Part shown: one piece after another, positions 15,188 to 22,681 of the stretch
Numbering within the stretch: position 1 is the stretch's first letter
How the letters are laid out: the number at the start of each line of letters is the position of its first letter
IMG/VR virus record: IMGVR_UViG_3300046328_001034
Span: 1 to 33,662 of that record
Source of the DNA: a virus
Reading direction: 5' to 3' (one strand)
DNA length: 33,662 bases
Notes under the pieces: model-generated
Database searches by the model: none
What the model was told of the DNA's origin: nothing
The model's input: only the letters and a program-made list of their open reading frames with translations
Position numbers and translations under genes: made by a program

Positions 15188-16208
15188 TTTGCACCTCATT
15201 CCTTCCCTTCGGAAATTTGTTCCACTCCTTACCATCCAGAAAATTTCCCGCAGCGTTTTTGCCAACCCTATGGCTACAGGTTTCAGTGTCAAACACTTTG
15301 TAGCTTGTAAATCCACGGACACTTTCATCATTTTGAATTTGACCGATTGGGCACCACTCCCCCCACTGCTTAAAAAAGAAAGGCACCTCCGCCGCCTCAC
15401 ACTGATCTCTCAAACTCCTAAACCAATCCGGATGGCTCGGCTCAGCTTTAGGTCCAGATTCTCCCCCGGCTATTACCCAGTGGATCACTTCATCACATAC
15501 GTCAGAATGGTTTACAAACTCACCTGGATAAAACCCACTGGTCCACGTTCCTGCTCGAAGGCAGTCGTATCTATAATTTGGTAGAGTCTCAACATCAGCT
15601 CGCCTAACTTTTGTAAGGTCAATCGGTCCCACCAACGGCTCACAGCTCACAAATCGCACCGCTGCCGGGCATTTAATCAAATGATAAATCCGCTTATCTG
15701 CCTCCTTCTGGTTCTCAATGGTTGTCCCCAGCCAAACGTTTGGCAGTGGCCATTTAAAAGGAATTTTAAGATCCAATCTCCTTGCAGAATCATCAAGATC
15801 ATGCCCAAGATCTTCATCGTTCAGATACTCGGCCATTCGATCTGGACGTTTTGTAAGTATCTGATAAGTAATGTGTGGCGTTGCAGCCATTAAAGCAAAC
15901 ACATGATCTATCCAATACGGGTTTACATCCTCATGAAATAAATCACTCATGGAGTTCACAAAAACCCGCTGCGGCTTTTTCCATTTCAGCGGTTCTAATA
16001 GTGCCTTCTCATCAAAGTTGATTTTGCCACTCCATACAATCTTCCCGCCTTCTGTTTTGCGGGTGGTTCCCTTATATTTATCCTGGCCCATTTGCTCCAG
16101 GCGAAAGGCCATTCTCATGGCATAGCAATTTTCACAGGCTCGGCTCACCATAGTGCAGCCCGCCAACGGGTTCCAGGTGCGGTCCGTCCATTCAATCTTT
16201 GTGGCCAT
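15180..16208 (-). CDS. Phage Gp37/Gp68-family (DUF5131) protein, radical-SAM-like
   Basis: With the start at 16208 the protein begins MATKIEWTDRTWNPLAGCTM, the typical opening of this family. Three cysteines in GCTMVSRACENCYAM (spacing C-x6-C-x2-C) are the expected cluster-binding set. Family-typical segments follow: VFVNSMSDLFHEDV, YQILTKRPDRM, NVWLGTTIENQ, RFVSCEPLVGPI, WVIAGGESG and PFFFKQWGEW. The biochemical function is not established; related TIM-barrel enzymes act on nucleic acids or nucleotides. It sits with the methyltransferase, ASCH and clamp-like genes. Its start overlaps the 53-residue membrane protein by 17 bases. Confidence 0.92.
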   Translation of the reverse strand: MATKIEWTDRTWNPLAGCTMVSRACENCYAMRMAFRLEQMGQDKYKGTTRKTEGGKIVWSGKINFDEKALLEPLKWKKPQRVFVNSMSDLFHEDVNPYWIDHVFALMAATPHITYQILTKRPDRMAEYLNDEDLGHDLDDSARRLDLKIPFKWPLPNVWLGTTIENQKEADKRIYHLIKCPAAVRFVSCEPLVGPIDLTKVRRADVETLPNYRYDCLRAGTWTSGFYPGEFVNHSDVCDEVIHWVIAGGESGPKAEPSHPDWFRSLRDQCEAAEVPFFFKQWGEWCPIGQIQNDESVRGFTSYKVFDTETCSHRVGKNAAGNFLDGKEWNKFPKGRNEVQNG

Positions 16209-16353
16209 TCTGCTGCATTTTTTTAAGGTTCTCCAGATCTTCCTTAATGGATGTTTTCTTTCTTTTCCACTGGGCAAAGAAGATGGCAGCAACAAACCAC
16301 ATGGCTAGGAATGCAAGCCAGATGCTTCCTTCAATTATTGCGTGCATTGACAT
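16192..16353 (-). CDS. Small membrane protein, 53 aa
   Basis: Start at 16353 (MSMHAIIEGS) is preferred; the frame opens ten residues earlier. Residues about 10-30 (SIWLAFLAMWFVAAIFFAQW) form one transmembrane helix, followed by a basic charged cytoplasmic tail KRKKTSIKEDLENLKKMQQ. It overlaps both neighbours. No family recognised; a small early membrane protein in this place could interact with host envelope functions or superinfection exclusion, but nothing in the sequence proves that. Confidence 0.6.
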   Translation of the reverse strand: MSMHAIIEGSIWLAFLAMWFVAAIFFAQWKRKKTSIKEDLENLKKMQQNGHKD

Positions 16354-16552
16354 TGGTAAACAGGTTAAAAGGTGAAGAATCAAGACCGTATCGAAAAAAG
16401 ATGGGGGCTGGCCCTTGCCGCTGCGGACATTCCGGGTGATGTGGTTCGGGCATCATACCTAACCACTTGCAATGTGGGCAGTGGCCTAAAATAGGGGCAG
16501 AGTTTGCCCGGTCGGTAAGCTGCTGGCTTACCTCAAAGGTTGTTTTTAGCAT
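16331..16552 (-). CDS. Small zinc-finger-like early protein, 73 aa
   Basis: The centre has CPHCKWLGMM then HHPECPQR: a CxxC pair followed about 12 residues later by His/Cys ligands, which fits a small zinc ribbon or knuckle. The rest is Pro/Phe-rich with no other motif. It lies 4 bases from the 84-residue gene upstream and overlaps the small membrane protein. A DNA- or RNA-binding or protein-binding role is possible. Confidence 0.6.
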   Translation of the reverse strand: MLKTTFEVSQQLTDRANSAPILGHCPHCKWLGMMPEPHHPECPQRQGPAPIFFRYGLDSSPFNLFTNVNARNN

Positions 16553-16556
16553 AACT

Positions 16557-16811
16557 TTAGAGGCGTTTTGTGGGTCTGTTATAGACCGGTTTTTTTGTAT
16601 TAGTTGGCTTGGGCGGGGTTACATCGTAAAGCCCGGTAATGGAGATGTAAACTCCCTTCATGTTTACACGCTCTCGAATAAATTCCCTGAGCATGTCCAG
16701 GTGTTCCTGATTTTCAATCCTAAACCCGAGATCAAAAAAGCCTGAGCTGTGCGAGGTAAGGGAAGAAGATGAGGAGGTAACCACATAAAAAACGAGGTAC
16801 TTGGTTTTCAT
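16557..16811 (-). CDS. Unknown early protein, 84 aa
   Basis: The N-terminus is a beta strand followed by a serine run (YLVFYVVTSSSSSLTSHSSG), then FFDLGFRIENQEHLDMLREFIRERVNMKGVYISITGLYDV, resembling a small alpha-beta fold. The C-terminal tail is basic and proline-rich (PPKPTNTKKPVYNRPTKRL). It is one base from the upstream gene and 4 bases from the downstream one, so it is firmly inside the early operon. No family recognised. Confidence 0.65.
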   Translation of the reverse strand: MKTKYLVFYVVTSSSSSLTSHSSGFFDLGFRIENQEHLDMLREFIRERVNMKGVYISITGLYDVTPPKPTNTKKPVYNRPTKRL

Positions 16812-16812
16812 C

Positions 16813-17046
16813 TTATGGTTTAAGGGTTTGGTGAATAAATAGTTCTGTATAATCCTGATCCCAGCCTTTGACCTCCATTAAATAGTGGGCAATAGACTTT
16901 AAGTTGATGTCCTCATAACTAAGGCTGGATATTTGCCGGGATAATACCTTAAAGCGGATCTCGTAAGGAGATAACCCAAGCAGCTCACATGCGACATTAA
17001 GCGCAACGGTTTCTGGAAAGCTCTCTTGTAGATTCATATTAACCAT
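16813..17046 (-). CDS. Unknown early protein, 77 aa
   Basis: Start set at 17046 (MVNMNLQESFPE), giving an 8-base overlap with the upstream gene; the longer frame would overlap it by 62 bases. The product is helical: ETVALNVACELLGLSPYEIRFK then SIAHYLMEVKGWDQDYTELFIHQTL. No motif or family recognised. Confidence 0.6.
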   Translation of the reverse strand: MVNMNLQESFPETVALNVACELLGLSPYEIRFKVLSRQISSLSYEDINLKSIAHYLMEVKGWDQDYTELFIHQTLKP

Positions 17047-17305
17047 TGGTTGATTTTTGTTCCATTGCTGGAGGTAGCTTTTGTAGATACTCAACACCAT
17101 TAAGAGCTACTAGCCCAAGAGTTACCAACTTTTTTATTGCATTTTTTCGGGTAAAATCAACGGCCAGGAGAGGCAACTTTATTACCAGTGTTTCGCCATC
17201 AGTGGTAATGGCAAAGTGTCCATCCGATTCGTTTATAGAGCATTGAACCGTACCGCTAAAGGGTGAATTTTCAGAGTTTAAGAACTCAATCTGTTGAAAT
17301 CCCAT
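17039..17305 (-). CDS. Unknown early protein, 88 aa
   Basis: Starts at the TAATG overlap with the first early gene, so the two are translationally coupled. The first half is beta-rich (FQQIEFLNSENSPFSGTVQC, HFAITTDGETLVIKLPLLAV), the second a basic helix (FTRKNAIKKLVTLGLVAL). No family recognised. Confidence 0.65.
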   Translation of the reverse strand: MGFQQIEFLNSENSPFSGTVQCSINESDGHFAITTDGETLVIKLPLLAVDFTRKNAIKKLVTLGLVALNGVEYLQKLPPAMEQKSTNG

Positions 17306-17604
17306 TACGCTAATTTTTGAGATTGAAAATTGTAACTATTGGCGATTTCAGAGCTTTGAAGCTCATTTGTAGGCATCTGGCCCTCTCTTAACTCCTCAAG
17401 CCCGGAGATTACTCTGATAACATTTAGCTTCTGGTAGTCTTGTACAATGCCCCGCATCACGTTGTTTGCCTGTACTTCGTTGGCGTTTATACCTTGCTTT
17501 TTCTGGTGCTCAACGTAGAGCTTTGCATAGCCCCTTACTTTCATTTTTTTGGTCTGGATGAAGCCTAACTTGTAAGCTTCTTTATGTATCGGTTTTATTG
17601 CCAT
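17305..17604 (-). CDS. First gene of the early operon, Cro-position protein, 99 aa
   Basis: This is the first gene read away from the divergent control region opposite the repressor, the place where a Cro-like or early regulatory protein is expected. The sequence is basic (HKEAYKLGFIQTKKMKVRGYAKLYVEHQKKQG) and helical, with no clear helix-turn-helix that I can define. The last third is polar. It overlaps the next gene as TAATG. A regulatory role is inferred from position only. Confidence 0.65.
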   Translation of the reverse strand: MAIKPIHKEAYKLGFIQTKKMKVRGYAKLYVEHQKKQGINANEVQANNVMRGIVQDYQKLNVIRVISGLEELREGQMPTNELQSSEIANSYNFQSQKLA

Positions 17605-17719
17605 TTGGAAATTTCGAGAAAGTGTTATTTATTTGATAGGATGTTGATTTCTTTCTGCAAAGGAGTTGATAGTTAGTTGATAAATTAACTGTTTTTCTTT
17701 GAATTAAACATAACACAGC
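17605..17719. promoter_or_regulatory. Divergent control region with operator-like repeats
   Basis: The 115-base gap separates the early operon from the repressor. AGTTGATA occurs twice (17664-17671 and 17675-17682), 11 bases apart, one helical turn. The second copy is part of a near-palindrome AGTTGATAAATTAACT (17675-17690). A TTTCTTTG box at about 17695-17702, close to the Bacteroidota -7 motif, lies between this and the repressor start. The arrangement fits repressor operators overlapping divergent promoters; binding is not shown. Confidence 0.55.
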
Positions 17720-18160
17720 ATGAATAGTGTAAATAATAGAATAAGCCAAATTCTAAAAGAAAAAGGTTTAAACCAGTATGAGCTTGCCCCTGTCCTAGGG
17801 ATTACGGCAGCGGGTGTCAGTAAAATGATGAAGCAGAATAAGTTGAAAGTTGCTCAACTTAAGAAAATAGCAATTTTTCTACAGATAGATCCAAACTATC
17901 TAATTGGCTATGAAGATGATGTCACTAATCAAAATATCCATAAAATGCAGGAATCCGTTTTCGCTTATAAAAACCAAACCAATACCTCCCACTACGCTAG
18001 TAACTCAAAGGCAATAATTAAAGATATTAACGATTGTAATCGAGAAGTTGAGTTTTTAAGAGATAAACTAAAATCACAGGAGGAACTTATTAACTCGCTT
18101 AGATCTGATATAAATACCAAACAAACCTTAATCGATTTACTCGCCAGCCCACGTAAGTAG
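17720..18160 (+). CDS. XRE-family repressor (CI-like), 146 aa
   Basis: The N-terminal 60 residues are a classic HTH_3/XRE domain: RISQILKEKGLNQYELAPVLG, then ITAAGVSKMMKQNKLKVAQL with a recognition helix around residues 30-40, and IAIFLQIDPNYLIGYED. The C-terminal half is helical and Glu/Lys-rich (REVEFLRDKLKSQEELINSL), probably a coiled coil for oligomerisation. There is no S24/LexA-type protease domain, so induction would not be by simple RecA-stimulated self-cleavage. It is transcribed away from the early operon and toward the integrase, and ends at a perfect 12-base-stem terminator. Confidence 0.9.
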   Translation: MNSVNNRISQILKEKGLNQYELAPVLGITAAGVSKMMKQNKLKVAQLKKIAIFLQIDPNYLIGYEDDVTNQNIHKMQESVFAYKNQTNTSHYASNSKAIIKDINDCNREVEFLRDKLKSQEELINSLRSDINTKQTLIDLLASPRK

Positions 18161-18168
18161 TGCCAGTT

Positions 18169-18204
18169 CACTGCCAATTTTTACATGAAATTGGCAGTGT
18201 TTTA
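18169..18204 (+). terminator. Rho-independent terminator after the repressor
   Basis: Perfect 12-base stem CACTGCCAATTT (18169-18180) / AAATTGGCAGTG (18188-18199) with a 7-base loop and a following TTTT. It begins 9 bases after the repressor stop. The arms contain the CACTGCCA word that recurs beside the att core, so the element may double as an integrase arm site. Confidence 0.8.
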
Positions 18205-18270
18205 AAATTCCTAATTTACTGTAAATGAGTCTAATGCGTTTTTTATTTTTGGCTAAAAAGCTCTTGGAGT

Positions 18271-18294
18271 GGTTCGAATCCCGCCGCCCCGACA
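18271..18294 (+). other. attP core: 3' end of a tRNA-Pro
   Basis: The segment begins GGTTCGAATCC (T-arm loop and start of the 3' stem strand), continues CGCCGCCCCG (rest of T-stem and acceptor strand) and ends with discriminator A73 after G72. The acceptor strand CGCCCCG implies a 5' strand CGGGGCG with C1-G72 and A73, the signature of bacterial tRNA-Pro. The 5' half of the T-stem (GAGTG) does not pair, and no other tRNA part is upstream, so this is a phage-borne tRNA tail, not a gene. It lies between repressor and integrase. An 8-base inverted repeat TGTAAGCG/CGCTTACA follows at 18296-18324. Confidence 0.8.
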
Positions 18295-18308
18295 TTGTAA
18301 GCGGTTGC

Positions 18309-19571
18309 ATGTCAATCGCTTACATTTTACACAAAGGCTCACTGCCAAATTCACTGCCATTTTTAACAAGTCTTGCGGCCATCTCTTTATCAAGCCATTT
18401 GAAGAAATCTAAGCCTAAATACCGCCTTTGTAAACTCAATGATCATGGTGGCGATCTTTCCAAATGGTGGTACATCGAGTTTTATGTTTTTAACGATGCC
18501 ACGGGAAAGGTTGAACGGCAACGGGTTTCAGGATCCAGGTTAAATGCTCTTAAACAACCCTTTGAAAGGTATTCACACGCCAAAGCTGAGATGGCCAGCA
18601 TAGATGCAAACCTGTTAAACGGCATGGTAATTAACCAGGCACCAAAGGTAAAGGAGGAAGTGCAGAGAATTGCCTCCGATATTACCCTACTGGAAGCCAT
18701 AGATGTTTGCATCACTGCCAAAAAAGGGCAGGGTAGGGCAGAGGAAACCATCAAAGGCTATCTGAGGATCCGAAAGTACCTGGCAGACTACTTCCCAAAG
18801 GTTAATAAGGCTTCAATCTCTAAAATAACCACAGAGGAAGTAATTCAGTTCTTTGAGAAACTGCAAAAGGAGCGGGTTTTAGATGGTAAAACGTTCAATA
18901 ATTACCGATCTAACCTCAGCTCGGTATTCAATTACTTCATTCGCCTGGGTAAGATCCGGTTTAACCCTGCTGTAAGTGTAGAGAGGCAGGTGGAGAAACG
19001 AGGGCATTTGCATGTGCCCTACACCAGTGAGCAGATTACCCAGATTTATAACCATTGCAGGGAGAAGGGAGACCTTCAGTTCATTCTATTTTCCAAGATC
19101 CTTTTCTATTGCTTGTGCCGGCCAGATGAAGTACGGAACCTGCGCATCTCCGACATTAACGGAAAGAAGATATTTTTTGATCCGGAACTGAATAAAAACA
19201 AAAGAGGCAGGTGGAACACTCTTTTCCCGTCACTTTTAAAGGAAATACAAGACCAGAAGATCACAACCTACCCAGCTACCTTTTACATTTTTGGCCCAAA
19301 CGGTAAACCCGGACCGGAGCCAGTGGGCGAGGGTAGGTTTTACAAACGAAACCTTAAGATTCTGGAAGCTCTTGGCATGAAAGGGCAAAAACATACCCTT
19401 TATGCGTTTAAGCACTCGGGAGCCTGTGCTTTCTACATGGCAAAGTTTACAGTAAGGCAAATAATGGAAATCGCTGGCCATACCAACGAATCCACTACCT
19501 ACAAGTACCTGATCAACCTCGGGTTGTTCTCCTCCATTGATGGGATGGAGGACCAAGCCCCTGTAATTTAG
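18309..19571 (+). CDS. Tyrosine-recombinase integrase
   Basis: The conserved region starts at KYRLCKLNDHGGDLSKWWYIEFYVF, an SAM-like arm-binding opening typical of Bacteroidota phage integrases, followed by a core-binding domain and a catalytic domain. In the numbering of the longest frame (start 18225) the catalytic residues are R299 (CLCRPDEV), a Lys near 326, H397 (FKHSGA), H419 (GHTNEST) and nucleophile Y428. The Arg of the usual HxxR is Ala here. The longest frame runs through the att core, so its first residues would change on integration; 18309 is the first ATG beyond the core, and TTG 18399 is another candidate. It overlaps the tape-measure stop tail-to-tail by 4 bases. Confidence 0.92.
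   Translation: MSIAYILHKGSLPNSLPFLTSLAAISLSSHLKKSKPKYRLCKLNDHGGDLSKWWYIEFYVFNDATGKVERQRVSGSRLNALKQPFERYSHAKAEMASIDANLLNGMVINQAPKVKEEVQRIASDITLLEAIDVCITAKKGQGRAEETIKGYLRIRKYLADYFPKVNKASISKITTEEVIQFFEKLQKERVLDGKTFNNYRSNLSSVFNYFIRLGKIRFNPAVSVERQVEKRGHLHVPYTSEQITQIYNHCREKGDLQFILFSKILFYCLCRPDEVRNLRISDINGKKIFFDPELNKNKRGRWNTLFPSLLKEIQDQKITTYPATFYIFGPNGKPGPEPVGEGRFYKRNLKILEALGMKGQKHTLYAFKHSGACAFYMAKFTVRQIMEIAGHTNESTTYKYLINLGLFSSIDGMEDQAPVI
18340..18360 (+). repeat. Direct repeats CACTGCCA, candidate integrase arm sites
   Basis: CACTGCCAA at 18340-18348 and CACTGCCAT at 18352-18360 are 12 bases apart. The same word is found on the other side of the att core at 18169 and, reversed, at 18191-18199. Placement on both sides of a core is the layout of tyrosine-integrase arm-type sites. 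This is inference from position. Confidence 0.5.
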
Positions 19572-22048
19572 GCCGCATTCGCTTTTCGTTCGGTTGCTTC
19601 GGCTTGCTCCATTTGTGCTTTCATTTGCTCGTAAACCACTAGGGCGTTTACCGTTTTGGGCCAGTTAGAAACCGAGGAGTAGATCATGTTTAAAACCTCG
19701 AGCTGTTTCATTGCCATGGCATTATTTGCGGCAGCACCCCCGGCAGAATCTCCTGCCTCTTTTGGTATGTCCACCAAGCCGCCATTTTCAAAGAAACCTC
19801 CCTGCCTCATAATGGGTGCGCCATTGTTGTAAAGGCTGGATTGAAGCAAGGCATCGATTACGGGTTTATTGTTGGAGTATGCCGATGTGCTTAGTACCAT
19901 CAGGTGCTCTTTGCGCTCCATTTCTCCGTAGTGCTGGCCCGTTTTGCCATCAATGAGGTGGATGCCTCCATCTTCGTGCGAGTTGCCAAAATCGGCATAG
20001 CCTCCAAGGGGTGAAATCATACCTCCTTTTCTAAACTGTGTAGTATTTACCTTCTTTAAGGCTACACCGGTACGGCCAATGGCAAGGCCAGTTTGAACGG
20101 CGGCAAACGCTGGCCCCCATCCAGGTATCAGCGCATTCAATGGGTTGGCATTGGCAAACTCCCAGATCTTTGCTACTTCATTAATACCCGAAAGCCCAAT
20201 CTCGGCAACTTTGAGATTCTTAATTAAGCCACCATACTTCCTACGGGATTCCTCATCAGATGCCAATAGATCTGCAAAGTCACCAAATACCGAGGCCGTT
20301 TGCTGATAGGCCATTTGTTCCAGATCAATCTTTTGTTTTTGGGTTCTTTTGGCAAGTTCAACGCTTTTCGCCTGGTGGTCGCTATCAATCTTGGTAATCT
20401 CGAGCTGTGCTTTTTTAATGGCAGATACCTCGGCAGTTCCAGAGTTTTCCAGCAGCCGCAAACGGTTTTCCGCAGCTGTGCGCTTTAGCTCATACAAACG
20501 CTGCTCCTTTTCCTCTTCGGCAATCATCAGGTTTTCAACTGCAAGGGTTTGCGCTTCCAGGTCTACCTGATCCTCGGCTAGTTTCTGGTCTGCCTTTTTC
20601 TTTTTATTTTCGGCTTTGAGTGCTTCAAGGGCATTGTCTCTTTGTGTTTCCAGCTCAAGTTCTAATTCTTCGGTAAGCTTTCCGGCAATAAAGGCATCCT
20701 CCAGCTGCACTTTGTAGGCGTTACGAATCTGCAAGGTTTTACGCTCGTTCTCATCGGTTACATTGGCAATCTTGAGGTTGGTTAATGCCCTCGCTGCGGC
20801 CAATTCTGCTTTGTCGGCATCGTCCTGCGCTTTCTTTTCGGCATCAGACATGGCTTTCTTCTGTGCTTGTTCAGCATCGAGTAAAGCATTACGCCGGTTG
20901 GTTATCTTTTCCTGAAGCTCTAATGAGGATGCCCGCAGGTTGATCACTTCGGCCTCGGCTTCCTTTACTTTTCGGTATTGCTCGTCCGATTCATTGCCTG
21001 TTTTTAGCTGTTGATCGTATTCGATTTTCTGAGCCTGTAGTTTTAACTGAGAAAGGGAAATACTTTCGTTCAATCGTTTTACCTCCAAGGCACTGGCCCG
21101 ATCCAATAAAGCCAGCCGCTCTCCTTCCGATTTTGTTCTATCTTTTGATTGTAGAAGCAACCTGCTGATCTGCTCTTCTGCCTTTGCATTGGTAACAAGT
21201 AAGTTTGATTCTTTCTCATCAATTCTATCCATCAGGTCTGCCAAACCAGCCCCGGCATCAAAGGCATTGCCAAGCTCTTCAGCTAACTTCTGTGCGCCTT
21301 CCCAAAGCCCCTGCATTTTGGTGCTGGCATCTTCTATCCCGGTGCCAAACTGAACAACTCCATTGCCTACCTTTTCAAAGTCGAGGTTGATGATCCCCTC
21401 CAAAACAACGCCAAAGGCTTTAAACCGATTGATCAGGTTGTTAAGGATAAAATCTCCAAGATCTGTCATGGCTTTTTTAGGGTTCTCAAAAGCTGATACA
21501 AGGTATTTCCCCAGGTCTTGGATCGGTTTTAAAAGTAAGCTTACTCCATACCGTAGCCCATTCATTGCCCCCTCAAGCTTTTTGGCTCCCTCATCAGTTT
21601 TGGTGAGGTACTGAAAAAGGCCAGTAAGCAAAAGCACCAAAGCCCCGATGCCTGTGGCGGCTATGGCGCTACGGAGTAAACCAAATCGGGTAATATTTCC
21701 CTGTACAAAACCCTGCATGGCATTCCAGCCCTGGTTTATTTCGCCAAGTATGCCACCCAAAGGCGTGATGTTAAGCATTTCTTTGTTGGCATTCCCCGCC
21801 GTTGAGGCAGTATCGGCATATTGCTTTTTAATATCGGCAACCTGGTCTCTGGTTTTTTTGAGAGCGCCTTCTACTTTACCAATATCGTTCATTTTATCGA
21901 TCCATGCCTGAGAACCGATCTCCAACTGGTTTACCTCTTTGTACATCTGGGATAAATTGCCCCGGATTTCCTTTATGGTTTTGCCTACTTCGGTGCCGTT
22001 TAGTTTGAGGTCTATTACCCCTTCGGCTGTGTTACCCTTTGTTGCCAT
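19568..22048 (-). CDS. Tail tape-measure protein, 826 aa
   Basis: This protein sets tail length and lines the tail tube. Residues 1-110 are helical and polar; about 128-150 is hydrophobic (AIAATGIGALVLLLTGLFQYL); about 270-570 is a long, Glu/Lys/Ala-rich coiled coil; about 640-680 contains NPLNALIPGWGPAFAAVQTG, a second hydrophobic stretch. The C-terminal region GGMISPLGGYADFGNS with EDGGIHLIDG and EHLMVLS is the motif commonly seen near the end of phage tape measures. At about 0.15 nm per residue the tail would be around 120 nm, a long-tailed siphovirus. It is the last gene of the tail operon and meets the integrase with a 4-base overlap. Confidence 0.92.
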   Translation of the reverse strand: MATKGNTAEGVIDLKLNGTEVGKTIKEIRGNLSQMYKEVNQLEIGSQAWIDKMNDIGKVEGALKKTRDQVADIKKQYADTASTAGNANKEMLNITPLGGILGEINQGWNAMQGFVQGNITRFGLLRSAIAATGIGALVLLLTGLFQYLTKTDEGAKKLEGAMNGLRYGVSLLLKPIQDLGKYLVSAFENPKKAMTDLGDFILNNLINRFKAFGVVLEGIINLDFEKVGNGVVQFGTGIEDASTKMQGLWEGAQKLAEELGNAFDAGAGLADLMDRIDEKESNLLVTNAKAEEQISRLLLQSKDRTKSEGERLALLDRASALEVKRLNESISLSQLKLQAQKIEYDQQLKTGNESDEQYRKVKEAEAEVINLRASSLELQEKITNRRNALLDAEQAQKKAMSDAEKKAQDDADKAELAAARALTNLKIANVTDENERKTLQIRNAYKVQLEDAFIAGKLTEELELELETQRDNALEALKAENKKKKADQKLAEDQVDLEAQTLAVENLMIAEEEKEQRLYELKRTAAENRLRLLENSGTAEVSAIKKAQLEITKIDSDHQAKSVELAKRTQKQKIDLEQMAYQQTASVFGDFADLLASDEESRRKYGGLIKNLKVAEIGLSGINEVAKIWEFANANPLNALIPGWGPAFAAVQTGLAIGRTGVALKKVNTTQFRKGGMISPLGGYADFGNSHEDGGIHLIDGKTGQHYGEMERKEHLMVLSTSAYSNNKPVIDALLQSSLYNNGAPIMRQGGFFENGGLVDIPKEAGDSAGGAAANNAMAMKQLEVLNMIYSSVSNWPKTVNALVVYEQMKAQMEQAEATERKANAA

Positions 22049-22577
22049 TTTCCTGGTTTAACTGAGTTTGAAAAATTTTAATGGTGGCCGTACCGGTTGC
22101 TTCTATAAGCATAGTGGTTAGGCGATTTACTTTGGCCCTAAATAGTGTGTTCAACATCCACGGTTTACCGTAGGCTGGTCGTTTTAATCGGCTCATTGCA
22201 ATGCCCCAGGCAATGCGTTTAATTGCCTCGTCTTGTGTGGGCACCCGGTTGGAGTTTTGGTAGCCAGGAATAAACTTGAATTTATCTACGCCCACAATGC
22301 GCACAAACTCTTCCAGATCTTCTACCGGAGCTTGTTTTTTGTAGCGAAGGGCTTTGATATCTCGAAACTTACCAGCAAGGTTGTAGCCAATGGAGATGTC
22401 TATTCTCCCTGCTTTATCCAGCTCGGTGATCTGGCCAAAAATGCTGGAGATGGTTTTACCCGTTACCGATAGGCCACGGGCCTTGGCTCGTTTTATGGCA
22501 TCGCGAATAAACCCTTCGAGAAAGCCGGTTGCTACATCGAGAACGGCTTGGTGGTATTCTTCTGTTTCATTGGCCAT
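22032..22577 (-). CDS. Tail-module protein of unknown function, 181 aa
   Basis: Start set at 22577 (MANETEEYHQAVLDV); the longer frame would extend toward the terminator at 22618. The product has an amphipathic N-terminal helix (LDVATGFLEGFIRDAIKRAKARGL), a central region with SIFGQITELD and ISIGYNLAGKFRDIKALRYKK, and a helical C-terminus. Position directly upstream of the tape measure, with a 17-base overlap, is where tail assembly chaperones or HK97-gp10-like tail proteins are found, but no diagnostic motif is seen. Confidence 0.7.
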   Translation of the reverse strand: MANETEEYHQAVLDVATGFLEGFIRDAIKRAKARGLSVTGKTISSIFGQITELDKAGRIDISIGYNLAGKFRDIKALRYKKQAPVEDLEEFVRIVGVDKFKFIPGYQNSNRVPTQDEAIKRIAWGIAMSRLKRPAYGKPWMLNTLFRAKVNRLTTMLIEATGTATIKIFQTQLNQENGNKG

Positions 22578-22617
22578 GGTACAAATGTGGCACCATGCAC
22601 AAGGAATGAATAGGAAC

Positions 22618-22646
22618 AAAAAAGCCACGCTGGTTGGCGTGGCTTT
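22618..22646 (-). terminator. Terminator after the small membrane-protein gene
   Basis: Perfect 10-base stem AAAGCCACGC / GCGTGGCTTT (22621-22646) with a 6-base loop; on the minus strand it is followed by six T. It lies 36 bases beyond the stop of the 107-residue gene and before the tape-measure pair. Confidence 0.88.
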
Positions 22647-22681
22647 ACTTCACTTTTAAGTTAAGTTTAGAAAATACTGAG

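Noticed and set aside
18271-18294. tRNA gene
   Set aside because: Only the 3' end is present; T-stem 5' strand does not pair and no anticodon or D arm is upstream.
18225-18308. N-terminal extension of the integrase upstream of 18309
   Set aside because: It is encoded by the att core and flanking DNA, would be replaced on integration, and has no resemblance to integrase N-termini.
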